Source: a virus
Direction: 5' to 3' (one strand)
Virus record (IMG/VR): IMGVR_UViG_3300029448_000386
Location: 3,997-25,683 of that record
Length of the DNA stretch: 21,687 bases
Under the pieces are notes generated by a model that did no database searches, was not told the origin of the DNA, and worked only from the letters and a program-made list of their open reading frames with translations. Shown in pieces: positions 1 through 9,800 of this stretch (positions within the stretch are counted from its first letter, which is position 1; the number at the start of each line of letters is the position of its first letter). The position numbers were made by a program, and so were the translations under genes.

Positions 1-714
1 AGTCAAGTTCCACAGTTTACTACACAGAGAACTCAAGTTGGCGAACCAAATCAGGGCATAACATCTTTTGCAGATGCAAAAAAGGAAATACAGCAAGGTA
101 AAGAAGGTGGCATAAAAGATTTAAACTTTCTTCAAAAGGGTATGGCTTTAATTAGAAATCCTGTTGGAAGATTGTTAGGGTATGAAACTGATGACCAAGG
201 CAGACTAACCATGAAGGGTATTGCTGACATGGAAGCTGATAAACAAAAATCAGAAGCTTTTTATCAAGAGGGTCAACGGCAACGAAATAAAGATAGGGAC
301 AACGCTTTGAGAATGGCACAAATGCAACAGCAAGCAAAAGCTCCTGTTGCAGAGGAAGAAGAAGAGAAGAAAAAGTTTTTTCAAAGAAACCCAATGTCCA
401 TGCAGGAGTACCTTAATAAATTTAGACCTGTTGGCATGACTGGAGATGTGCCGTTAAATATGTACGGTCAACTAGGTGGAGAATATAAATACTTCATGGC
501 AGATGGTGGTCAGTCAAATATACCAAGAGGTGACACTGGAGAAATAACAGGTGCAGGCGGTCCTAAAGACGACTTAGTTGGTCCGTTTATGCTTTCAAAC
601 AAAGAGTATGTATTACCAAACGAACAGATTAGAATGTACGGCGGTGGTAATTACGAAACAGGTGTAAGGCGTCTGGAACAAGATCGCAAAAATGCCCTTA
701 CAAATTTTGCATAG
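1..714 (+). CDS. 3' part of a phage structural protein
   Basis: The reading frame is open from the first base, so the 5' end lies outside the window; 237 codons remain. An internal ATG at 142 is not needed as a start. The visible part is polar and charged, with a Glu/Lys-rich stretch around 350-390. It ends in a glycine-rich segment with GPFMLSNKEYVLPNEQIRM followed by a GGGNYETGVRRLEQ-like tail. From memory, similar segments (GP..D..P..LS.GEYV.P) recur near the C-termini of structural proteins of tailed phages, often just before internal virion protein genes; this was not searched. It is followed 9 bases later by the next gene, whose ribosome binding site AGGAG overlaps its stop codon. The role is inferred from position and that motif. 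No enzymatic motif was seen. Confidence 0.7.
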   Translation, partial: SQVPQFTTQRTQVGEPNQGITSFADAKKEIQQGKEGGIKDLNFLQKGMALIRNPVGRLLGYETDDQGRLTMKGIADMEADKQKSEAFYQEGQRQRNKDRDNALRMAQMQQQAKAPVAEEEEEKKKFFQRNPMSMQEYLNKFRPVGMTGDVPLNMYGQLGGEYKYFMADGGQSNIPRGDTGEITGAGGPKDDLVGPFMLSNKEYVLPNEQIRMYGGGNYETGVRRLEQDRKNALTNFA

Positions 715-723
715 GAGATAAAA

Positions 724-1746
724 GTGGCTAAAACAACAACCTCAACAATTAAAGATGATGTAGATCCGCTATTCTACGATAAGATCAAAAAGATTTTAGG
801 CGAACTAGACACTCTATATGACCAAGGATATCAAGAATACGGTCTTCCAAGAATGCAAGGGTTTACTGAAGATCAACTTAAATACATGCAGGGTGTTCGA
901 GATCTTCAAGGATATGGGCAAGAAAATTTAGAAGATGCTACTGGCATTTACAAAGACGTTGCTGGTTCTGATCCAAGCAAGATTGGCATTAGAGGTATAG
1001 ACTCACAAGCGTTTGACAGTGAAGCGGTTAAAAAATATATGGACCCATATATTGATAACGTTCTTGATAGACAACGAGATAGAGCCTTTAGAACAGACAG
1101 TATAGCTAGACAAGGTAGAGATGCTAGAGCAGTTCAAGCAGGTGCTTTTGGAGGGGATAGGCAAGCCATTGCAGAAGCGGAATCTCAAAGAGCATTGCAG
1201 GATAGGATTGCAGATCAAGACGCAATAGGTTTATCAAGAGCTTATACAACTGGTGCTAATATATTTAAGTCAGATGCCGACAGAGCTTTAAAGGGTGACG
1301 TTGCTTCACAAACTGCACAGTTGACAGCCGATAGGTCAAACCAATTTGCAGATCTTAAACAGCTTGAAAATCAAATGAAGGCAGCACAGGGAATAGCCGG
1401 CTTAACTGCACAAGGACAGCAAATGACTGGTCAACAGCTAGGAATGTTAGCAGGTGTGGGGGATGCACAACAACAGATGGGGCAGGCTGGACTAGATTTA
1501 GCTTATCAAGACTTTGAGTCTCAAAGAAGATACCCTTATGAACAGTTACAATTCTACATGGGTGGTTTGCAAGGTTTCCCAAGTTATATGGTTCCCGGCA
1601 CTCAAACACAGACAACCACATCGCCGTCTATGAGTAACTTTGGCAGACTGGCAGGTTTAGGAATTAATGCATTAGGAATGTATGGAATGGGTACACAGGG
1701 ATTTTCAGAGCCGTTTGCTTTCGGCAACTTATTCCCATACGGTTAA
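724..1746 (+). CDS. probable internal virion (ejection) protein, 340 aa
   Basis: The start is GTG, preceded by AGGAGATAAA with 6 bases between AGGAG and the start. The same box precedes the next gene. The protein is rich in Gln, Ala, Asp and Gly. Its middle (about residues 100-250) looks like long helices, including an AGAFGGDRQAIAEAESQRAL segment of a kind I associate with marine phage structural proteins. The C-terminal third is Gly/Met/aromatic-rich and could contact membrane or other virion proteins. It sits first in a series of three increasingly large proteins (340, 703, 3022 aa), like T7 genes 14-15-16, so I infer an ejected or inner-core protein. No enzymatic motif was seen. A tail or head-tail connector component is an alternative. 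Confidence 0.75.
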   Translation: MAKTTTSTIKDDVDPLFYDKIKKILGELDTLYDQGYQEYGLPRMQGFTEDQLKYMQGVRDLQGYGQENLEDATGIYKDVAGSDPSKIGIRGIDSQAFDSEAVKKYMDPYIDNVLDRQRDRAFRTDSIARQGRDARAVQAGAFGGDRQAIAEAESQRALQDRIADQDAIGLSRAYTTGANIFKSDADRALKGDVASQTAQLTADRSNQFADLKQLENQMKAAQGIAGLTAQGQQMTGQQLGMLAGVGDAQQQMGQAGLDLAYQDFESQRRYPYEQLQFYMGGLQGFPSYMVPGTQTQTTTSPSMSNFGRLAGLGINALGMYGMGTQGFSEPFAFGNLFPYG

Positions 1747-1758
1747 CAGGAGATAAAT

Positions 1759-3870
1759 ATGCAGGGTGCAGGAATTAATCCAGCGAGAATACAATCAGTA
1801 TTAAGACAGGCAAGTGATCAACAGTTAATGATGATGTTGCGTAGACCAGACAAGATACCATCCATGTTTGTTCAACAGGAACTTCAAAGAAGAAGAGCCA
1901 TGAGGCAAAACGCAAAAGCGGAACAAACAAAGATGCAAGCTCCAATTCAAAGACCTCAACAAAACATGAACAACGTTTCTCCACAGAATTTTGGAAGAGA
2001 CATGAACATGGCGAGACAGCCTATTGGTCTTAAACACGGAGGTCAACACCCCACACCACAAGAAATATTTAACAAGCAATCGGCAATAGACAGCACCATT
2101 GGTGCAACTAAAGCATATCTTCCTTATACAGGATTAGCAGGATCAACTCCATATCAAGCTAGAGGTTTAATAACAGCGACTGACATGAAGTTACGTTCTG
2201 GTCAAAGTGACAAAGATCTGTACGAAGATTACTATAATTATCTTGAGGGCAAGGATGCTGGTATAAAAAATCTAGAGACTCCCATGACCAACCTTGCGGT
2301 AAAACCTGTAGGGTTTACTGGTCAAACAACATCAGCGGGAGCACAAATACCATTTGACATAACAGATTATATTAAGCGTGATCCATCAGTAGCTAAAGAT
2401 GACTTAGATCCAGAGGACTTGGGGCAAGTTTCGGCATCATATATTCCGGGCACGGACGAGTACAAAAAAAGAATTGATGAAGAAAGAAAAAGAAGTGGAT
2501 TAGACACTGATTTAAAAGGACAAAAGGAATCGTATCCAAACCCTAATGATGTTTTCAACATTGATGATTACTTAAAAAAACAAATGCAATCAGGCAAGAA
2601 AGACATAAATCTCCCTGATCAAACAAGCATGAAGACAACGTTAACTAACCTTGAAAATACTTTAACCGCAAACAATAAAGCGGCTAAAGATCAAATTGAC
2701 GCTAATATTAAAAGAGACAGTGGCATATCCAAAATTAGAGGTGCAGAATACGATAAATACAAAACCACCCTTGAAAAAATTAAAAAAGAAAAGTCTGCTT
2801 TGTTTGACACGAAAGAGATGGAAAAGTTGTACGATGGCAGAAAAGAAGTTCTTAATGAAGCATTAAACTACATAGAGAATGATAAAACTATTATCAACTC
2901 ACAACAAAAATTACTTGATGCAATGAAACCACAAATGACACCTGCACAAAGATTTTTTGGATATGTGGCTCAGATAGGTGCTGATATTGCAGGTTCTGAT
3001 AAAGATACTTTTTTAGAGGCTGGTGGATCTGCTTTAAGTCAAGCTATGAAGGATTATAAGTTTGACAATGAAAAAGAACGAGAACGTTTTGTAAACAATG
3101 CGAAGCTTATGTTGGAGTTTGAATACCAAAAGCAACAAAACAAAATGAACGTTTACAAAATGAAAGCCGACATTTTTGGTCAAGATATGGAATTTCATGA
3201 GAAGAAAACAAACATGAAGTTAAATGAGATTCAAAGTAGAGAGGCTTCTGAGTCTGGTATCTTTACCCTAAACAAAGAAAAGAATGCAATGTTTGATCGT
3301 TTCAACGATAAAGCAAACAAAGGAGTGCTAGACAAGTTAAATCTTGATTCGTCTTATGCTAAAGATATGTTCTCAATTGTTTCAACCAAAAGTCAGATGG
3401 AGCAGGATCAATTTGCTAACGCTCTTGAACTTGCAAGCGATGACAGAGCAAGAATAGATACTATGGTAAAATTCTTAACACCAGAAGCTAAAAACTTTAG
3501 AATATTACAAAACTTGCCACCAGATCAGCAAGCTTCATTTTTAAGTTTGTTTAAGAAAAATTCTGACAAAGGTGCAACACCTGACGTTACAGCTAGAGGA
3601 ATTTTGTTAGACCTCACTACACGAATAGGCAAAGCTAAAACAGACGCAACAACTTCAGATTTTTCTGATGTCGATGCAGCTAAGCAAGTGTTAGGTGATG
3701 CACTCTATGCTCAAGTCAAGAATGTTGACGGATCTATTGATACCATGAAGCTCTACTCGGTTTTATTTTCAAACGTCTACCAAATACAAACAACGGGAGG
3801 AATGGGAACGGCAGGAACAGCATCTACGTCATATCAAGATTATCTAGCACAATTTCCAGCGAGTAAATAA
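1759..3870 (+). CDS. probable internal virion (ejection) protein, 703 aa
   Basis: ATG start with AGGAG 6 bases upstream. The first 50 residues (INPARIQSVLRQASDQQLMMM, then a P..V.QELQRRR segment) resemble a short N-terminal module common in putative internal virion proteins of tailed phages, in which a residue pattern ending in E.QRR precedes a disordered linker; this is recalled, not searched. Residues about 280-390 are strongly charged and helical. Residues about 395-425 hold RFFGYVAQIGADIAGS, a small amphipathic or membrane-seeking stretch, followed by another long coiled-coil-like region. The C-terminus is less charged. Its stop codon overlaps the ATG of the giant gene (TAATG), so the two are probably translationally coupled and made together. 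By position and size it corresponds to T7 gp15. No catalytic motif was found. Confidence 0.75.
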   Translation: MQGAGINPARIQSVLRQASDQQLMMMLRRPDKIPSMFVQQELQRRRAMRQNAKAEQTKMQAPIQRPQQNMNNVSPQNFGRDMNMARQPIGLKHGGQHPTPQEIFNKQSAIDSTIGATKAYLPYTGLAGSTPYQARGLITATDMKLRSGQSDKDLYEDYYNYLEGKDAGIKNLETPMTNLAVKPVGFTGQTTSAGAQIPFDITDYIKRDPSVAKDDLDPEDLGQVSASYIPGTDEYKKRIDEERKRSGLDTDLKGQKESYPNPNDVFNIDDYLKKQMQSGKKDINLPDQTSMKTTLTNLENTLTANNKAAKDQIDANIKRDSGISKIRGAEYDKYKTTLEKIKKEKSALFDTKEMEKLYDGRKEVLNEALNYIENDKTIINSQQKLLDAMKPQMTPAQRFFGYVAQIGADIAGSDKDTFLEAGGSALSQAMKDYKFDNEKERERFVNNAKLMLEFEYQKQQNKMNVYKMKADIFGQDMEFHEKKTNMKLNEIQSREASESGIFTLNKEKNAMFDRFNDKANKGVLDKLNLDSSYAKDMFSIVSTKSQMEQDQFANALELASDDRARIDTMVKFLTPEAKNFRILQNLPPDQQASFLSLFKKNSDKGATPDVTARGILLDLTTRIGKAKTDATTSDFSDVDAAKQVLGDALYAQVKNVDGSIDTMKLYSVLFSNVYQIQTTGGMGTAGTASTSYQDYLAQFPASK

Positions 3871-6800
3871 TGCCAATAATTCAAATGCCAGACGGTTTTG
3901 TTGTTAATTTTCCTGACGACATGCCAAGATCACAAATAGTACAAGCTATACAAGACTCTCAATTTAGAGTTAACGAGAATGAACGTTTAAAAAAAGAAGA
4001 AGAAATAGAGCGTAAAAGAAATGAAGTTGGTATTGCTGGTGCTTTTGGTCGTGGTTTAAGCAGAGGCATGACACAAACTGCTGGATTATTATTTGATGGG
4101 TTGCCTGCTCTTGTTGGCAAGGGTTTAGGTGCAGAAGAATATTACAATAAGCAAATTGACGAGTACAACGCAAGAATGGAAAAGATGGAAGAGGAAAGAC
4201 CATCACTTGTGCCGTCATACAAAGACATAGACAGCGTTTCTGACGCAGCTAAGTATGGACTGGAAACTGTCGGTATGCTTGCACCGTCCTTAGCAACATC
4301 TATTTTGGGCGGTGGTGTTGGTGCTGTAGCTGCAAAACAAGGTATAAAACAATTACTTAAAAAAGGATTGGTAAAAGAAGCTGGTGCTGTAGCAAAAAAC
4401 GCACAAGCTATTGGTAACATAGGTGGTGCATTTGCTGGTTCTGGAGTTCAAACTATACCAGAAGCTTTCTTAACTCTTGAACAAGAGACAGGTGATGCAA
4501 GCGTTGGAGCATCTTTACTTGTTGGCTCTTTTAACGCCGCATTAGACAGTATTGTTCCTGCAGCTTTCTTGTCTAGACTGGGCAAAGGAGGAAGAGAAGA
4601 ACTTGCTAAGGGTATGTTGGTTAGAAGTTTGCAAAAGCTAGGAACAACGCAAGCTAAAACAAAGAAGTCAGCTATGGCACAACAAGCTTTAAAGAGTGGT
4701 ATTGTTGAGGGTATAACAGAGGGATTACAACAAACAACTCAAGTTTCAGCCGCTAGACTTTTAGATGATAATGAAGAGTTTTTCCAAAGTGGTGATTTTT
4801 CACAAATACTAGATGCAACTATAAGAGGTGCTATAGGTGGTAAAGCTTTTGGAGCTGGTGCAGGATTTTTCACAGAAACAACGGTTCAAAAAGAAGCTAG
4901 AGAAAAAGCAGAAAAGAACTCAGGTCTAGTTGACGCTTTAGAAGTTGTTAAAGAGGGCGGTGGATTTCAACCTTTGTTACAACTTGATTTTGATCAAGAC
5001 ACCGCAGATGCCGAAACGCAAGTAGAAGAAATTAAAAAAGTTAAAGGACTGCCAAACAAAGTTAGAACCATTCTAAACAGCAAAACTCTTGAGGCACAAG
5101 AAAAACTTAAAAGAGTTGCAAGCATACAAGAGGCTCTTAAACAAAAAGTTGATCCAGAGACAAAAGAAAGAAAGGATAGAGAAGACAAGGCTATAAAGAC
5201 CTTTGAAAGATCTGGTTTGTCTGATAATTTAATTGATCAAATAATTGAACAATCAAGAATAATAACTCTTGACGACAAGACCCCACCCTTACTCCAAATT
5301 GAATTTAATCCTGATGCCGTCAATACTGAGGCAGAGTTAAAAAGGGTTAGAAAGATAGCAACACAAGAATTGCCTTTGCGTCATGCAATGAAAAAAATAT
5401 TGGACAGCAAGAAAATATCAACACCTGACAAGCTTTATGCCTTTAACAGATTTATACAAGCGGAGAGAGCAAGGTTAGATCCTAAGACAGAACTTGAAAA
5501 AGATTTAGAAGCCGTAGATAAAGTTGCAGGGTTTGAGGTAACTAAAAAGGACATTCAACTTACAGACGAAAGACCTACAGAATATAAAGTGGTTGATCTT
5601 AAGGGAAAAGATCAAAAAGTACCACCTTTTGCAGATTTAGAAGAAGCTAAGACTTACATTCAAGAACAGGACAAACCAGAAAAATTTAAGCTACAAAATC
5701 AACTAAATGATGACGTTTACAACGGCATAGCCACCAAAGATTTGCCACCTACGGAAAGAGAAGTTGACACAAAGACAATTTTAGAGCAGAGAAAAAAGAT
5801 CATGCTCGGTCAACCCATTGGTAAGAGGCGTGTACTATCCACAAAAGAAGCACAAAAGTTGCTTTTGACTGGTCAATTAAAGGATTCTAGCTACTTTGAA
5901 GAATCTGAGCGTGGAGTAGACCCAGTTGAGACAACTGAACAACAAGAAAGTTCATCCGCTGTAGATTATATTTTTAACTACTATCAAAACTTTCCAAATT
6001 ACCTTGAGGGCGAAAGAGGACTAAGCAAGCCTGAGATAATAAAAGCGTTAAATATTATCAAAGAGAACTCAGGTCAATATGCAAATTTAATTGAATCAGG
6101 ATTTGACAGTCCAATTACAAGGGATGCCGTTCTTTCTATCGTGAGAGAACAAGTAAGAGCAACTCCCACTGCACAACAAGCACCAACGAGACAAGCTTTT
6201 GATGATGAGGTTCAGCAAGAACAAGAAAAAAGAGTAATTACAACAGACAGTAAATTATATCGTAATGCTGTTAAGGTAGTAAACAATAGAATTGATGAAA
6301 TAGAAAAGCGTGGCGAGCAGGGTAAGTTAAATGCAGATGCACTGCGTGAAGTATTAGACGACAACAAGAGAACTGTTGGTGAGCTTTTTGTAGCCTTTGA
6401 GGTTGCAGACGTAATGACAAAAGTTTTGCCTGAGAAGTCTGGTCATGCAATTAAGTTTGTTGAAGCATTAAAAAGCATTGACAAACAGACTGGTGAGTTA
6501 ATCGAAGGCACAGAAGGTCAGGTGCAGGGCAGAAGAAATGCTCATGCCAAACTAATAAGTCTTGCAATGAAGACAGGAACAATTTCCAAAGATGGAAAAG
6601 TATTTTTAGAATTTAATCCAGAGATATTACAAGAAACAGCAAGTCACGAAGCTTTTCATGTAATGCAGGACTTCTTTATACAATATGATCCGCAGTCAAA
6701 AAAGATCCTAGATCAAGAGTTTGGCTCTACAAACAAAGTAGACACCTTAGTAGATTACCCAACATCAAAATCTGCTAAATGGATAAAAAGAACAAATTTA

Positions 6801-9800
6801 AAATTACACGAAGATCTTTTAGCTATAAACACTAGGAACGGTGGTATAACAGGAAGAGAATTACAAGCTTATGCTTTCAGTGCTTATAACAAATCAAGAC
6901 AAGAGGGTAAAGTTCCAGTCATGGCAGGCGGTCTTGCTCGTTACTTTCGTTTTGTTTCGAGCTTTTTAGAGCGGTTAAGTAATTCATTCAAGGGTTACGG
7001 ATTTAAAAATGCAGAAGATGTATTCGAAGCTGTAGCAACAGGCGTTGCATCTAAGCCGTTTAATAATAGAGGGTTGCAGGAGAGGTCACAAGACCCTATA
7101 TCTGATCTTGAAGAGTCAGCTAGAGCACCGTCAGACGATCTTTTGACTGGTCCAAACGGACAAAGATACGCCACTGACATTAGAAGAAGTCAAACTCTAC
7201 TTAAATTAAACAATAACAGCACAACTATTGCAAAGATAGGCTTGCGTAAAAACGAAAAGAAAAAGAACATTGTCCTACCGCAAGGTGAAAGGTATTATTC
7301 AAAAAGAAAAGAAAAATTTGGTGGTCATGGTGCTGACATAATTCTACATCCGAGCAACGTAAATCTTATTAAGCTAAACACACCACACAATAATGTTGTC
7401 TCCTTTATTCAAGACGTTGTAACGAACGGAAAGATAGAAAGAGACAGTGAAGGATTTATAAACATAAGATATAAAAATCCATCCTATAAACAAATAGGCG
7501 TTGTTAGATTACAGCAAGATCCTCGTGACGAAAACAACATGAATGTCATGCATGCTTATTCAAGAGATGACAAAAAGCTTGCTCAAGAGACTGCTAGAGT
7601 TCAACGGCAACAGTATCAAAAAATACAAGACCGACAGACAGAGCAAGCATCTCAAGAAGATATTGAAGCATACAGAAAAATGCGAGACACCGAAGAGTCA
7701 GAAAGAGGACTTCGTGGCGTAGAAGCAGGACGGTCTGTAAGTTCAAGGATGCCAACAGCTAAGACAGCTACTGAAAATGCATTTAAAGATTTTCTTTCTA
7801 TTGACTCATCGCCAGTTAGACAAACCCCAACTGCATTAGCTAAAACGGCAAGACAGTTAAAGGGTTATAATATAATACAAGAAGGTGAGACAGACGGACT
7901 AAGTGATAATGAAATTTTAGATTTGTATATAGATAGAGCGAAATCAAATCTTTTATATATATATAACAATATTCCAGAAAACATAAGAGGAAGATCAAGG
8001 TTATGGTATGAGGGTGCAAACAGGATTGCTAACAGGTTTGCAAGAATACCTATGGAGTCTTACAAGAAAAATAGAAATCTTACTGTTGAACAGACTTCTG
8101 GTATTTTAGCCGCACTTAGTCCACAAAAAGATTGGTTTCAAAATGCCTCTCTAGCAGAACGCTTAATTGACATTATGACCTCACAAGCTGGTGTAAAATT
8201 TACTCCAGAAATGGCTGTTACAGCTAAAAGAATTTTTGGTAAAAAACAATACAAGCCAATGTTGGATGAGATTAAAGACAAATCATTATCAGATTTAGAA
8301 TATAACGTTGCAACCAAACAGCCTTATCAAGCAACTTATAGAGCTATGTGGATAAGAATATTTGACGAAACTTACAATGACAGAGGTCACAGAGTTATTT
8401 CTCCAGAAGGGGAGTTCTTAGACTTTGCTAGAAGGAAAAGAACAAAGAAGCAAATTAAAAACGGAGAGTTAGGAACTCCCAAAGCAACTGGATGGGGCAG
8501 TTTAGTAGAAATTGCCAAAGCTGTTAGAATGTATGAGAACGATGAAATAGACGTTATATCTGCCGAGCTTGGGACTGGTCATAAGATAAGAAGTTTTTAC
8601 AACAACATAGCAAATCCTCTGGACGAGAAGGGTTCAGCTACAATTGACACTCACGCCGTAGCCGCTCTTTTCTTACAGCCGTTCTCAGGTGCTTCTATTC
8701 CAGTCAGTCACAACTTTGGTGTAATGTCATCTAAGACAAAAGGGGTTGAGGGTTCTGCATCGGTAGGACCGCTTGGATCTAAGGGCATGTATGGAATAAA
8801 CTACGAAGCCTATGTCATGGCGGCAAGAGAAGCTGGCGTACTGCCAAGAGAAATGCAGTCAATTACATGGGAAGCTGTTAGAGGTTTATTTACACCAGAA
8901 TTTAAAACAAAAGAAAACGTTGCTTACATTGAAAATGTATGGAACAATTACAGAAACGGTAAGATCACTATTGATCAAGCAAGACAGGAGGTAATGGATT
9001 ATGCAAACTCAAAAACCGAAACCGAATCTTTTGGTAGACCAGATTGGGACAGACCCACTGATAGACGTAATGAAGTATCATTCGATTCCTCTTACAAGAA
9101 AAAATTACTTAGAACTGGCATTTCCAGAAGGGACAGAGCTGACGGCAGAACTAGAGGAACAGATCCCAGAGATGTTCAGAGAGTAACTGAAGAGTCTGAA
9201 AGAGGAATAACACAATCAAAACAGGGAGAGTATGATGTTCTTGAATTTAACATGGATGGCAAAAAGGTTGGAGAGTTATTTTTAAGTAACGTTCGTGGAG
9301 AAAAAGAAATTGAATTGTTGCAAGTAGATCCTGAATATAGAAGAATGGGTGTGGCGACTGCGTTGTATGATCAGGCAGAAAAAATAGGAGCTAAACCTAG
9401 CGATAATTTAACATTAGATGCTTATCGTTTTTTAAAATCAAGGAATCCTAAACTGGTAAAGGATAGCTTATATAGATATTATGATGACCTTATAGGTAAA
9501 AAAATAAATTCAGAAAGCATTAATGGTGAGATAGTAGACGTAAGAAACAACAATGTTTCTGTTAGGTCTGAGAGGGGTGGAATATTTCCACTAAAAAAGG
9601 ATGCATTAAGGCAATTAAACTTAATTCCAGAACAAAACATCTATGATCAACAAATTAGTTTAAAAGAAGAACGAAAAACATTAAAACGTAAGGACGTTCT
9701 TTCTGGATTAACTCCAAGCGAACATGACAGAAGACGAACTATAGAAAAAGAGTTAGCTGAAATAAATACACAGCTAAGTAGACAAGTCGGCAATGCTAGA

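Noticed and set aside
3970-4420. Minus-strand frames of 80-90 codons opposite the giant gene
   Set aside because: The translations are Cys/Leu/Phe-rich with no domain pattern, as expected for the complement of AT-rich, Ala/Lys-rich coding sequence.
7945-7966. TATATATATATA run as a regulatory or repeat element
   Set aside because: It encodes Leu-Tyr-Ile-Tyr-Asn inside the glycosylase-like domain and is explained by AT-rich codon choice.
8812-9186. Two short plus-strand frames of about 60 codons within the giant gene
   Set aside because: They lie wholly inside the giant gene's coding frame, which shows continuous domain signatures here. No ribosome binding sites or recognisable proteins.
9541-9580. 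A further SERG copy at giant protein residues 1900-1903
   Set aside because: It lacks the preceding Glu-Glu and lies within what looks like a small folded beta segment, not a linker, so it was not counted with the EESERG series.
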